64,000 nt of DNA from Isoetes taiwanensis (GCA_021234155.1 JAJEKV010000031.1:12078301-12142300); one strand, 5' to 3'. Positions 1 through 12,029 are shown, counted from the stretch's first letter. The notes: generated by a model not told the origin, from the sequence alone. Translations and numbers: made by a program.

Positions 1-1
1 G

Positions 2-958
2 GCAAGCCGTGATAAAAGCTACTTGCCAGACCAAATGCTTGGTTTTGTAAAAATACCTTTGTCTGAAATATTGAAGCAGAAATATGCTGAAGATTATGGG
101 CTATCTTCCACAGAGCTGTTTCATTCTCCTGCTGGAACTGTAAGGCTTTCCTTTTCATTCACTGAAAGTTCTGCATCTTCTGATGTTACTAGAGTTGTAA
201 ATCTTGACACAAATATTGAAGCTCAAGCTTGTTCAAACTTATCCCAGTCAGTTTCATGCAGCGAGATCTTAACAGAGGTGTTTGGTGATTCTGATTCAGT
301 AAATCCCAAGTTAAAAGATGAAGATAAGGAGGGGAAACAAGATTTCAAGGCTGTAGACTTTCCAGACCTTCAGACAGTTAATGAAGATAACTTGTTAGTG
401 TCAGATTATTTAGAAATGGCTGCAGCAAAGAAGGGAAGGCTTCAACATGAACAAGGGATCTTAATTCATCCACCCTTTCTTGAGTTGCCTTGTCTGGCCA
501 ATGGAGATGTTGTCCATGCACATTTAGATGCTAATCCAGATGCAGATCAAGATTGCTCTAATGCTCAGATGCCTAATTTAGAGAATAGCCCTGATTCTAG
601 AAGTCATTCATGTGAGGCTTCAAACAGGGAGAAAGATAATGGATCTGAGTCATCCACACCTGTTGCTTCTTCTGAAAGTAGCCATGCTCAGTCTGCTGAG
701 TCTAGACTTGAGCCCAAATTATCATCAGGCGAAAGCTTTGCTCCAACTTCTAGCCTATCTTTTGAAGCAGATTCAGGCATTGCTCAGGATGAAATTGTAA
801 GTATGTATATGAAGAGCATGCAACAATTTACTGAAGCTCTTGAGAAAATGCAGTTACCTTTGGATTCTCAAAAACCAGAAAAAAGTAAAGATGAAGAAGA
901 GGGGACCAGCAAGAAGAGTTCTCAGAGGGTCTTTTATGGCAGCAGGGCTTTTTTTTGA
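2..958 (+). CDS. C2-domain protein, 3' part (partial gene, last exon)
   Basis: The frame is open from base 2 to the TGA at 956-958 (318 codons), so the gene begins left of the window. The first ~50 residues look like the end of a plant C2 (calcium/lipid-binding) domain: a DQMLGFVKIPLSEIL strand, then LSSTELFHSPAGTVRLSFSF. This resembles the plant calcium-dependent lipid-binding (CaLB-type) proteins that have one N-terminal C2 domain. The remaining ~260 residues are rich in Ser, Glu and Asp, without a recognisable fold, and look disordered; a short amphipathic stretch (MYMKSMQQFTEALEKMQLP) lies near the C-terminus. Expected role, from family knowledge: docking to membranes through C2, with a regulatory tail. 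A possible AATAAA is at 982-987. The domain call is fairly secure; the exact family member is not. Confidence 0.72.
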   Translation, partial: ASRDKSYLPDQMLGFVKIPLSEILKQKYAEDYGLSSTELFHSPAGTVRLSFSFTESSASSDVTRVVNLDTNIEAQACSNLSQSVSCSEILTEVFGDSDSVNPKLKDEDKEGKQDFKAVDFPDLQTVNEDNLLVSDYLEMAAAKKGRLQHEQGILIHPPFLELPCLANGDVVHAHLDANPDADQDCSNAQMPNLENSPDSRSHSCEASNREKDNGSESSTPVASSESSHAQSAESRLEPKLSSGESFAPTSSLSFEADSGIAQDEIVSMYMKSMQQFTEALEKMQLPLDSQKPEKSKDEEEGTSKKSSQRVFYGSRAFF

Positions 959-2544
959 GGCTCAGGAACTGCTAACATTAGAATAAACAGTGGGAACAAA
1001 TGTAGAGGTTCTGTTTAGCTGGGCTACCCATGGGTTTCCTCTCCGCCAGAGGAAAACTCATTGCGGTGTGTTATGGCATGGTGTGAACTCTATGATAGAA
1101 TTATATTTGTTATTACTAGCATATTATGTTTGTGAATGTTAAGTTCATGTTATCTTACAGTTTGAATTTCTTATCAGAATGAGAACATGTTCTTACCGAC
1201 CCAGAAGTTATATGAAGTTGACCCTTTGGCTGTTTTTTCATGCTGGCGTTTGAAATTGAGACTTTTGCTGTTTCTAGATGCTGTGTTGAAGTTGAGCCTT
1301 TGACTGTTATGTTGTCTCTTTTGTCCCTAGATAATTCTTTTGGTATGCCGAAAAGGCATTGGTATTCCTTAAATATTCAAAGGCAATGAATTCTTTTAGG
1401 TTGCAAATGGATTCGAAAAGTAAATGTAAAATGTAAATGATGGACTAAGGTTCAAATCATTAAGTGATCTACCATAAATCTATCACTTGTATCTTATTGT
1501 TGGAATCCTAGGCGGAGGAGGCCCAAGGTGCCCAAGGTATCATGAACCTTCTAAGCAAGAGAAAACATGCATGTGCTAATAGTGAATTAATTGGCCACTA
1601 TGCTAGATCTTTCTCCCTTTAATTTTTTATTATATCTTTAATTATTTGTGACTAAAGTCGATTAACAAAATAGTTTGTTATATATATGATCCTATCCGTT
1701 TTAAGAAAGCTAAACTACTTATAATAGAAATGCCCACGATGATTGGAATGCCTTTTCCATTAAACACTTCCAGCCACTATAGTATCCATCAAGCTCCTTG
1801 ATTCATTGCTGGCCATGTATGAAGTGTAAGTTTACTTCTTTTATTGAAAGATTTGAATCATCTTGTGAAGATAATGAATGCTTTAAAACCTAATCGGTTC
1901 ATTGCTGGCCGGCCCTTTTGTGAACTACGAGCCTTCCACTTTCTCCTCCTCTAGGTCTTCTTCCTTGAAGTTTTTGAATTATCGTTTTCATTTAAGGTAC
2001 ATTGTATTTAATGCAAATGACATCGCCCCTAATGATTATATACCTTCCCTTTTAAGCAATTCAAACATGGAAGAGTTTATGCCTTATGGGACTTTGCCAC
2101 CTCTATGAGCATTGGTGAACAATGTAAACATCATTTCATTCTTCTTTCAAGTGTTTGAATATATGCAATACAATAAGATGCATATAATTCCACGACTATT
2201 ATATTGCATTAGAAATTGGCAAAACCTATATAGGTGGTACCTCTAATAATTGCTAGTGATATGTGAACAATAAGTTTAAGATTCTAAATCAAGTTATTGT
2301 TAAAGCCACCATTCACTGAAGGAATACATTAACAGATGCTCAAAATCATGATATCATGACTGCTATGTTGGAAACCCTAAGTCTAAGGTAATATTTGTAT
2401 AAAAATCATGGGCTAAAGCCCTTCGGGGCATGCTTTAGTCGTAGGACTTTAAACTGCCACACCTAAGGTCATCGGTCTAGTAATGGGGACCTTAAAATCC
2501 ATTGCTCCGAGGTCACAAGTTAGAGTATGACCAAACAACCTTGT
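959..2544. other. 3' flank and intergenic DNA, no gene seen
   Basis: AT-rich sequence downstream of the C2 gene. The first few hundred bases are probably its 3' UTR. I see no convincing coding frame, RNA gene or transposon ends here. Confidence 0.5.
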
Positions 2545-2850
2545 GGTAGAGACTTTATATCTGCCATATTTATTAGATAATCACATGCAAGCAGCTCCTT
2601 GCATAAGAGCTCCTAGCATAAGTTATTGTGGCTAGGTAATGGATTTGTGGAGAGACCTTATATCTACCATATTTATTAGATAATCACATGCAAGTAGCTC
2701 CTAGCATAAGAGCTCCTAGCATAAGTTATCACGGCTAGGTAGTGGATTTATGGTAGAGATCTTAAATCTGCCATATTTATTAGATAATCACATGCAAGCA
2801 ACTCCTAGCGTAAGAGCTTCTAGCATAAGTCATCGGGCTAAGTAGTGGAT
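2545..2850. repeat. Tandem repeat, three copies of ~103 bp
   Basis: Three imperfect copies start at about 2561, 2664 and 2768 (periods 103 and 104). Each begins CTRCCATATTTATTAGATAA and contains GCTCCTAGCATAAG followed by a GGCTAGGTAGTGGATT-like stretch. The unit is not recognised. Confidence 0.85.
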
Positions 2851-2890
2851 TGGTTTTCAATGTGATACGTAAAATGTGATGTATCTATAC

Positions 2891-2969
2891 CCCATGGTGC
2901 CCCTAGATTATTCTAGAAATAGTATACAAAAGTGGCATACCCATGGCGCCTCTAGATTATTCTAGAAAT
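2891..2969. repeat. Short tandem duplication (~49 bp period)
   Basis: Two copies, at 2891-2920 and 2940-2969, share CCCATGGYGCCYCTAGATTA followed by TTCTAGAAAT. They lie just beyond the 103 bp array and contain the palindromes CCATGG and TTCTAGAA. Confidence 0.8.
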
Positions 2970-5696
2970 GAAATGTATATCAAAACTTACATATTTGTAG
3001 AAATTCAGTCTACTCATGCATATACCCTAGACATTAAAAAATAAAAAAAACGCTTAGATCAATCATAAACTAAATCCATTACGTTCCCTCTAGGAACTAA
3101 ACCTGGGCTAGACCATAAAAGGGATGGAACATACCTGTGGAACAAATCCATACAAGAATGCATCAAAGTAAGTGTGAAATAAACCATTTATTACATTAGC
3201 AAAGCATAGGTCAAAGCATAAAAATAATGTCGGCCCACATGAATAGTATAGTCAACAATACTGGATATGTTTTGCATTAGGCATATCCTCGACATGTCAG
3301 ATTATACCCCCTAGGTCCCAATCCTAAAAGGATTCCACTGTCTCTTTTTCTGATTTTTTATCATTCCAACACCTTCTTCTATGCTTTTCGACTCTTTCAA
3401 TAGGCTTCACATGCCTAGGCAAGGTGATCCCACATTCGATCAACAATTATAGGTTATTCTAGGGCCTGATTAGTTCCAGCTTATAGTCATCGCTTTTCGA
3501 GAGCCCTCATGGTACAACCCTGTTAAAGTTTCTTCGAGCATCTCTCCCACCTGATCTATTGGCTCAATGTATATTTTTACATCTTGGCTCAGCATCATCT
3601 TCTCGAGAAATGCGGTCAGACTATAATCATTTTGAGATTCGACAGGGACTCCTATTCTTTTTTATGGAAGGCAAGTTTTTATATTAGTAATAATAAATAG
3701 TATAAAAACCTTATTAAGGACCCCTCAAAGGGCCAGATTGAAAGAATTATCTTGTAATTCAGTGTCCAAGACCGGGATCTAAAAAACAGGTACAATCCTT
3801 GCCAAATAGAACATGGGAAGAAATCAATATGTATACCATAATTGAGGCCATCTGAAGTTCCACCACTGAAAGACGTAAGCATTCAAAGGGCTAAAAAAAG
3901 CAATTGTCCTTCCACGCATTAACTTGGCCTGGAAACTCATCTTGCATAATTGTACTATAAGAGGGCAAACCCCAATTCCAATCTTGTACAAAGGGGCTGG
4001 CTACTCCATCTTCTAACTTGCAGAGACTCACCCAAGCCTACCCCCAAGGGGTGGTTCGATTGCTCTTCCTAACCACCTTTATCTGCTGACATAGGCCTCA
4101 ACCACACTTGTGCTCTACTGCAGCTGTGAAGGGGCATCAGTCTCCCGTCCAATGACTCTTAATTTAATCCTATTCTGCGATAAACTTCTGTATATTCCAG
4201 ATGGTGCTTTTTGGCTTTGTGTTCTCCATGCTTGTTATGACTCACCTATAGCCAGACACTTTGAGTGGCCAGAGAGTTGAACTTATTAGTCAAGAGTATT
4301 ACATCTCATATGTCAATTGAATCTACTAGCTATATCATTATGTTTCTCGTTAGTTAATGCAATTCCTATCTTATACATTTATTAGTCCCAGAATAGCTCC
4401 ATGCCATATCCATAATCCTTGGAAGCCCCAAGCTTTCCAAACTTTTTCCCCCATAGAGAACTAGCATCCCACATGACTATGTCATATAATTTCCTTAGCT
4501 TTGATTTGTATTTATTGATTCAATGTATTCAAGATGCATCTATCTATTTACTAACATCCAGCATGATTCATTTTCTTATACATCGTTCAATTCTTCAATC
4601 AATCACCATCAATATCAAGTAGCTTAATACCAAAAGCCTTCCAATATAATCAAAGAGCATCATTTAGGCAATTCAAGAACAACCCCTAGTATAAGACTTA
4701 ACCGCCCACCTAAGCACCACTTCAAGAATGGTTCCTTGGCATCTTATAATTGTTTTCCTTTGAAAATGTCTCTCCTTTCAGCTCTTAGCTTCAGAAATCA
4801 AACTATACAAGAAGATATATAGTGTAGTCAATTCTGGCCCATCATCAGACTTTTTGTATTATCTCCTACATATGGACGAATTTTGGTCTGATCAAACCCA
4901 ATCCCAAAACCTCATTCAAAAACCTTTTCCAGAAAAGTAAAATCACTTGAAAAGGATCTCTGGCTGCCGATATGATGCCCTAAAGTTCGGCTAGCAAAAT
5001 AGTTTAGAAATTACTCCTGCTTCCAAAAACCTTCACAGACATCTATGCCCTTTGATTATGTCATGAACTTTTTATAAGTTTAACACATACCATGCATTAG
5101 TGGTATATTACCCCAAAATATATAATGCATGATACGACCAAGCTAACTAGGACTATCACATAAAACTGAGTAAGGGATTGTGTTTCTGCAGTCTTATCTT
5201 GGATTAGATCTTGAAAGTGGCTCCCTCGGCGGTTCAATCCGGTTAAAAGACCATTTGAATCGCCTTCCCAGCCCCTAAAACTCCAAATGATCAAGAAAGG
5301 AGAGATTTAAGTGTAGATCAAGCGAGATCAACAAAAAAATGGGTAGAAACTGTTGTCTTCTGAGCTTTAAATCGAGTGAGTCCAAAATAACCACTTCTTC
5401 GTGTAAATTTACGGACATTTTGGCATAACTTTAGGTGGATTGAAGCATACTTGAACTTTGTGCCATCTTCCTAGCAACTATGAGTGAATTCATCAGCCTG
5501 CTATGATCTTTCCAAGTTCATCGAGACAAAGAGATAAACTGATATACCTACAATAGAGGCAAGAGACGAAGTCGTAATCCCTCCTTTGCCATCGCGCCTA
5601 TATTGCTCCTCATCTGGTTGCACCCTAGAATAGAAAACTCGTGAGCCATCCTGCCCTTCAACCATTGCTTAACAGAGCATCAAATCCAACCAAATA
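2970..5696. other. Long stretch without a gene
   Basis: About 2.7 kb with only short, stop-broken frames on both strands. No LTR ends, primer site or protein motif is recognisable. It may be old transposon debris. Confidence 0.5.
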
Positions 5697-5722
5697 GGAA
5701 TAAGAATAAGAATAAGAATAGT
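5697..5722. repeat. (GAATAA)n microsatellite
   Basis: About four GAATAA units. Read on the minus strand it is a (TTATTC)n tract about 185 bp downstream of the LINE-type remnant at 5907-6263, so it could be that element's 3' tail. Confidence 0.8.
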
Positions 5723-5778
5723 TTTTTATCGTCCACTGAGACCAATCGGCCTATGGGACCCAGAAGGAGCGCAGCAAA

Positions 5779-5850
5779 CTTATTACTGTCCGGGTTAAAA
5801 AAACCCTCGCCCCGAAGGGTTTTCGAGGGAAAAACCGTGGCAGTAATAAG
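5779..5850. repeat. 72 bp compound palindrome, copy 1
   Basis: The outer arms are CTTATTACTG (5779-5788) and CAGTAATAAG (5841-5850), perfect inverted repeats. The inner arms are AACCCTCG and CGAAGGGTT, followed by TTTCGAGGG. A related unit lies at 29640-29702. It sits 3' of the minus-strand LINE-like remnant. Confidence 0.8.
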
Positions 5851-5906
5851 AATGCTGTCAAACTGTACAAGTATACATCATCATGAAATAAATGTGTATG
5901 TACATG

Positions 5907-6263
5907 TCAAGCGCGTGCCTGAGGACATAGCTGATCTCGCATGTCCATGACCTCCTGAAGGTATGATCCTAGCACCCGTATGAAGGCCGTGCTCAATGTC
6001 ACATGTAGTGGCTGGTCAGGCCTGACCAACTCAGCATAGCGCGTCCGGATTTGATCATATGCTGGGCAACTTTGAAGGGTATGAGATTCATCCTCAATGA
6101 CTCCCATTTGGCAGCATTGATAGAGCCTGTCCTGACGTGGCTCACCAATCCATCTGCCTGTCTCAATTCGAAGATGATGTGCCCCTGTGCGAATGGAGGC
6201 AATGAGTCTACGTCTTTTCATGGGCAAGTGGGTGCGCAGGTAGCATTGTGGGCCTCGTTCCAT
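5907..6263 (-). pseudogene. LINE-type C-terminal zinc-binding domain, remnant
   Basis: A 118-codon frame resembles the C-terminal end of non-LTR retrotransposon ORF2 proteins. It has an IRTGAHHLRIETGRW stretch, then a Cys/His cluster CCQMGVIEDESHTLQSCP, the usual C-C-H-C pattern placed after reverse transcriptase. No reverse transcriptase is seen upstream on the minus strand, so this is a 5'-truncated copy, as is common for LINE insertions. The 72 bp palindrome and the (TTATTC)n tract lie downstream in the element's direction and may be its 3' UTR and tail. The class is fairly secure; the clade is not. Confidence 0.6.
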
Positions 6264-7045
6264 AGGGAAATCCTATGTCAAAAATACGGAGTTGTACATG
6301 CATCACCAACTTTAATCTCAATATACCCTATTGTCAAATATCAAAGTTCCTCAAATAGGCAGATTCCCAGCCTCTGATTAGAACTTTCTCATATTATGAT
6401 TATGTGTTTGGATGCCTTCTCCTACAAATTCTTCTTGCTCGCAACAAACAAACGAAACACGACCAACAACAGCAAATATGTTGCCAACACGGCAACGTTC
6501 ATGGCATTTGAGTCGATGTAGACAATGGTCGTGTGTTTGCAGTGGTCTGCGCATTGTTTGTCGTATTTTTTTTCTCTAAGATGGCGTAGTCTTTTAAACA
6601 CAGTAAAAAAAAAAAAAAAAATCAGTTTCCCTCACTTTTTTGAGCGCGTTTTTTTGTTTAGTGCATTTTTTAAGGGCAACTTTTTGCGTTGTTTATGTGG
6701 CCGAAATTTAGAAGCGTATATTTCTAACCTAAGGTTTGCAATGGTGAGTATCAGTATTCGTATGGAAAAAGGGTATGTCGGTGACGGTGGCACTGTGGAT
6801 TCCAAACTCTGGAATCTAGGGCGAGCATCTGTTGCTCGGTTGGCCGGAAATGCTAGTCCTCATGTGGTCTGCTCCATAGATGGCGGAGATGGTGAGGGCG
6901 GCGGTTGTTATATGTCTTGGCTACGGGCTTCTTTCTGTTTTGGGGTTTAGGATAAGGAGGGGTCGGGTTGCGTGGTCGGGAGCGGAGCTGGAGTCTTGTG
7001 CAAGGGGATTTCTGTCAGAGGTAAGCCGGCTGTGTTCCTGTTGTT

Positions 7046-8550
7046 TTGTTTATAATGTCTTTGAAGAGGGCAGCGAGGAAAGGGAAGAGTGTTGCTTGCT
7101 CTGTCCCTGCATCTCTGAGTTGTTTAAACCTCGGTTCCTTTGATTCTCAAGAGCGTGAGACTGGGGGACATGCTGGTTGTTCTCTTGGGCAGGATTGGAA
7201 TGCCATAGACGTGAGTGTGACCTTAGGTTTGTCTGGGCAAGATGTGCCCATGAGTTTTTATGATGTTCTTGTGGGGTTTTGCAATCGGAGGTTTGTGGCT
7301 GGAGCGTGGTGCAAGTGTAGATGACTTGCATTGTCAGGCTGTTTTTAGCGCCCGGTTCAAGAGTCCCAGGGCCATGAATGATGGCATAAAAAGAGATTTC
7401 AATTGGGTTTCAAAGCCTCTTGGTGTGATATTGGTATGCAAAGCCCTTAAAAACACTCGGCTTCATTGTTTTGAGGGCATGATTGGGTATTATATATGAA
7501 GGATGTTGGAAAAGTTCATAGTCTGCCATCTTCATAATGTGAGTGAGTCTGCTATCGAGAATTTGTATTTGAGATGGGGAGCTGGTGACACGAAAAATTT
7601 AGTTGTGCTTGATAATAAAAACCTGTTGAATCGAGCTGCCCATTTTGTGAATTACCATGGGAACCGTAGATTGACTGCTAGTCTGTTGTATACGTTGGCC
7701 AAGATGATTCGTTCTGGAAAATTTACCTTGTCTAGTTCTTAAATTATCCCTTCAAACACTGCCCATATCAACGAGCACCCTGTCTGGCTGCATGGAGAGT
7801 CCTGCTCATTCCTAGTCACTGCATGCCGTCGGATATGAGAACCATCTTGTTTGGCTTGCCAGCAGGTTTTGTACCTATGGAAAGGAATGGGCCTAGGCGA
7901 AGGCGGTATTGGGATGATGCTATTCCTACTGATGAGCAAGATAATAACTTCGAGGATATTCATGATGCTTCTTATAGTGCAAACGATCCTGATGTTGTGA
8001 TACTTGAGCCTGGTGTAGATTACATCCCTGTGCACAAGGGTGATCGTACCATGGCTGTTGGCTGATGAACTTGGTTGGGTGTTGGTTGTACAGTTGGATT
8101 TCTTTGTTTTCATGGTTTTGTTTGTTTTATAGTTGCAAGAGTTATGGAGACTGATCGGGAAGCAGTTGTTGGCGTGGAGCAACCTGTTGTGTCTTTGCCT
8201 AAATCTTTCATTTCATCTGCTGTAGAGGCATCCCATCCCGACCCTGTTGTGTTTTCAGCTGAACCTGAGGCGGCATTTTCTGCTCAGGAGTTCGTGAATG
8301 TTATCCAGTTGGGACTGAGGCGCATAAGATTGCGACATCTCTGTGCTTGCTTAGGCGGCAGCTTAGAGGGTTCTATGTATCCATTGACAATGCCATATCT
8401 CTTGTGGGGTGGGAGCATTTGGGTGTGCCTGTTTCTGAATTGCACATATTACGTTCTCATATGAGCCTTGTGAGGGCATTACTTGTGCAGGAAATACGGC
8501 AACTAGATGCAATCATTAGGCATGCACAAAGTGGCTCATCTATGAACTGA
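7046..8550 (+). pseudogene. Unidentified degraded coding region
   Basis: A chain of plus-strand frames separated by stops and shifts: 7058-7324, 7260-7499, 7503-7742, 7823-8065, 8135-8400 and 8347-8550. Their composition looks protein-like (for example ENLYLRWGAGDTKNLVVLDN and SIDNAISLVGWEHLGVPVSE). Around 8340-8400 the frame plainly slips, with the two overlapping frames carrying the upstream and downstream halves of one helical segment. I recognise no domain. It could be the gag-like or accessory protein of a decayed transposon, or a dead host gene. The tandem duplication at 8720-8862 follows. Confidence 0.35.
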
Positions 8551-8719
8551 TTTATTTACACTTTGTTGTTTTGTTAGCTTGTGATTTTGTATGTGGAGTT
8601 CATGAATCTTGATCTAGATTTGTATTGTAGTGCTTGCAGGAGCACCTTCGTGTTGGGGAGCTCAACTTCGGTCAGCTGGTTGAGTGTCCTTCAACATTGT
8701 GAACTTTCTTTTGAGTTGT

Positions 8720-8862
8720 TAATGTATAGGTATGGTTTGCTGGTTATGGGAAATGCTTATCCATAATTGTGAGGAGGCCAAAATTGATTAATGTATAATA
8801 GGTATGGTTTGCTGGTTATGGGAAATGCTTATTCATAATTGTGAGGAAGCTGAAATTGGTTA
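8720..8862. repeat. Tandem duplication, ~72 bp period
   Basis: Two copies of a TAATGTATA...GGTATGGTTTGCTGGTTATG unit, at 8720-8789 and 8790-8862, differing at a few positions. Confidence 0.85.
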
Positions 8863-9900
8863 AGGGAATTATGTCATGGGCTGGATTGTTGTTCACATTT
8901 CATTCTATAAAATAATGGGACTAACTTGTGTGCTATGTTAGTGGGCTTCGGCCCCTAGGCATACCAGGCATCCCTCTTGTGGGATACCTAGTATGCTTGG
9001 ATGAGCGTCAGAACTTATACTGGGGTTCGGCTCCCCAGGCTCATTGTTTATTTGGCCCAAATTTTAAAGGTTGTATTTGTAGGCCGAGGCTTTCAATGGT
9101 TTGCATGGCTCATATGGGCAAGTCAAATACAAGGGATTTGACCCCATCTTGACTTGAATTCCAAGGCTGGAATTTGATGAGGTGGCATATGTTGTGGAAT
9201 ATGCTTGCATCTAATGGTCCAAAAAAACTGTGAGACACCCCAAGTGATAATACTCAGAGAGGAAAAAAAAGAACACCCTTTTTCAACTTTTTTCTAGCCG
9301 CTCAAGAAAGATTAAGAGTATTGAGCCCGCTTTGCTCTTTTTTGGGAAATTAAAATATTTTTAGAGAATATTCCCATGTTATCCATTTTCGTATTTTATT
9401 TTTTTTTTGGAAAATTAAAGTATTAAAAAATATTCCCATGTTATCCATTTCCGTATTCTATTGCCATTGCCTGTGCCCGTGTTTCGTAACTATGCTACAA
9501 AACATTGCCTAACGTCTCATTCTGGGCTTTGGGATGTGTTTGTGCTGTGCATCTTCTTGCTTAAAACATCAAGTATAATTGTAAATCCATATCTTATATA
9601 GTGATAACAGCCCAGATCTTGTGCAAAGGAATGTATAAAGAAAGTTTTAAAAAACATGCTGCAGTTGCAACAACTAAATCGTCTTGGTCGGTTAAGGAGC
9701 CAAGAGTGCTTGTGTCTTGACCGAATTATAGAATTCGGGAGGAAAGCATAATCGTAGCATTCTAAGGCCGTGGCTTACAAGTACTTATGAATGGTATTTC
9801 AATGCATTTAAAATCATGAGATTAGTTAGCATATCCTCATGGTTGAATCACCTCTCATTGTTGCAGAAAATAATAAAATAGGCTCAACTACCAGAGACAT
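8863..9900. other. Intergenic, no gene; small duplication inside
   Basis: No coding frame is supported. At 9342-9462 a ~65 bp AT-rich unit containing ATTCCCATGTTATCCATTT occurs twice. Around 8940-9060 there are GC-rich hairpins (GGGCTTCGGCCC, and a short inverted repeat around CCCTCTTGTGGG). Confidence 0.5.
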
Positions 9901-10057
9901 CAGAATTCATGCAACTAAAATTGTTTGGCAGTTTGGTCATTATTCAACTAAAATACATGGCGGCCATGTACAAGGAGGTTCTAGCTCGCAATCTAACCGA
10001 TAGTGCTATTCTAAGTAAGATATACTACCATGTCAAAGGATGTAAATCCTTGCAAAG

Positions 10058-11706
10058 TCAAAGTCTCGATGGCATTCCACCAGCTACTACTAATGTTTCT
10101 CCAGTAATATAGGACGCATCTTCTGAAGCAAGAAATGCCACTGCAGCACCCATGTCATCAACATCTCCAAGCTTCTTCAGCAGAGTTTGTGATAATATGT
10201 GTTCTTTCTGCAGAACTTTGAATGAGTTAGCATACGAGAGAGAGAAACCAGCAAAGACCAATGTAAAATCATAGCTATGGCGCAGACTGTAGCTTATTTA
10301 CTCCTGAAGCAAATGTGACCATGAGAACCCAAAAAACTGGAGCAAACGTAACCAAATCTGGATGGTGTATTAATTCTGACTTTCAATGCAGAGCCTCTTG
10401 ACTAATTTAAGAGTTTATTTAGAAGAACAAAAAGGCTTGACTCAATTTCACCATCTAACGCTACCAGACTATAGCACCGATGTCCAAAAACGTTCCATAC
10501 AAATTGCAGGATCATTCTGAAAATGCTACATACCGCTGCCTCGTTTTCAGTCAAAAAGCTTGAAAAGCGTGTCGCCACATAGCCTGGTGCCACACAATTC
10601 ACTCTCACCTTTGGAGCTAGCTCAGCAGCCAATGCCTAAATATCCAAAATTCAACCAAAATTATCTCTTTGCATAGAAGCATTTTAGCTGTTCAAACTCT
10701 AAATTACACTCGTATTCATGTTTTAATAAGAAAAAAAAAGCATTCATATAAAGGTGTTAGTAATATAATAGAAGGTATATAGCATGAACATAATAAGCCA
10801 TGTTCCAAGAAGCGTCCTTTTTATAAATGCTACTGATCCTAAATAACTTAAATATGGCAAACTCTCATCAACAATCCAAGATTTCATAAATTTCCACTGA
10901 GTGACCTAGTTTCATGGAGTTCAAATTCAGAAAGAAAGAAGGTACCTTCGTCAAGCCTAAAAGTGCAGTCTTTGTGATGCTATATAAGGCCAGGCCAGAA
11001 CTGAGTTGGAATGCAGCTATTGAAGAAATGAACACAACTGAGGACCCATCAGATAAATGTGGTGCTGCCTCCTATAAGCGAACTTTTCAGATTACAATGA
11101 ATGTGAAGATCTTTAGATATGTCAGATTAGTTTCACCTGCACAAGCAGCAACCCCGACTTGACATTCACATCCCACATCTTGTCCATCGCAGATTCAGAT
11201 ATACTAATTAGAGGATCTACGGAAGGGTTTGCAGCTGCATTCGAAACTAGAATATCAATCCTCCCAAATTTCTGCAGCAGGAGATCCGAAGGGCCTAAAT
11301 GTTCTGAGACTCATCATAAACAAAAATACATTTTATCCACTTACATCAACTGTGTATTGAATAAGCTGTTTTCTTTGCTCAGCGTTAGATACATGGCAGG
11401 CAAGCCCATACGCATCAATATTCAATTCTTTCAACTTGGCAACTGCTTCTGCCACATTTTCCTAAAGTAAAAACAAACAGTAGAAAGAAAAAAGCACCAC
11501 AACACGCAACACAAAGCACCAAACCCATTTGATCAGAAATAAAAAAATTGCAGTACCTGTTTTCTAGAAGAAAGTATCACAGAAGCGCCCTCCAGCCCTA
11601 GGCGCCTGGCGATTCCAAAACCGATGCCTTGTGTAGATGCCGTAACCACTGCTACTTTGCCTTGAAGCCTTGCAGCCATCGCCCTCCCCTTGGCTAATTC
11701 AGCCAT
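10058..11706 (-). CDS. IBR1-like: Peroxisomal short-chain dehydrogenase/reductase (IBR1/SDRa, DHRS4-like), complete, six exons
   Basis: Reading the minus strand I place six exons: 11706-11557, 11461-11345, 11271-11137, 11071-10946, 10635-10534 and 10207-10058. All introns start GT and end AG, all are phase 0, and they are 95, 73, 65, 310 and 326 bp. The product is 259 aa (250 if Met10 is used). It is a classical SDR: cofactor motif TASTQGIG (residues 22-29), NAAAN in exon 3, catalytic Ser151, and Tyr164-x3-Lys168 in exon 4. The C-terminus is GGMPSRL, an SRL peroxisomal import signal. Arabidopsis IBR1 (SDRa) and animal DHRS4 share this ending; IBR1 acts in the peroxisomal conversion of indole-3-butyric acid to auxin. 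The substrate here is inferred from that family. No exon carries a stop, so the gene looks functional. Confidence 0.9.
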
Positions 11707-11722
11707 GTTGGCTAATTCAGCC
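11689..11722 (-). promoter_or_regulatory. Duplicated start-codon region of the dehydrogenase gene
   Basis: On the minus strand the 15 bp unit GGCTGAATTAGCCAA occurs twice, separated by CAT. The second copy and the spacer create the first ATG (11706-11704). An in-frame ATG 27 bases further on (Met10) could be the older start. Confidence 0.6.
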
Positions 11723-12029
11723 GGGAGGAGAGAGAGGAGCCATCAGCCAGCCCTCACATTATTTTTTTGTACTACATTTGAGTCCAACACGGAACGGCTT
11801 AAGCATCTCTTAAAATAGTATACGACCAATTTTAGACCCGAGAAACGTATATGATGCACCTATGCCTATGCCATTGTGTGCCGAAATTGACCGGTTTGTA
11901 TTATTTTGGAAATGGTGGGCCGAAAAAAGGGGTTTTTTAGTAGGGTTGCCTAACCCGAGATGCACAATTTGCTGCAATTCTAGCTATGCCACATGTCTTG
12001 CCACATCAGCTAAAATGTTTTTGAGAATC

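Noticed and set aside
6051-6377. Plus-strand 108-codon frame
   Set aside because: It is the antisense of the LINE C-terminal remnant at 5907-6263.
6525-7143. Plus-strand frames 6525-6950 and 6880-7143
   Set aside because: They start before a long A run, overlap each other and show no motif; the coding-like signal begins further right.
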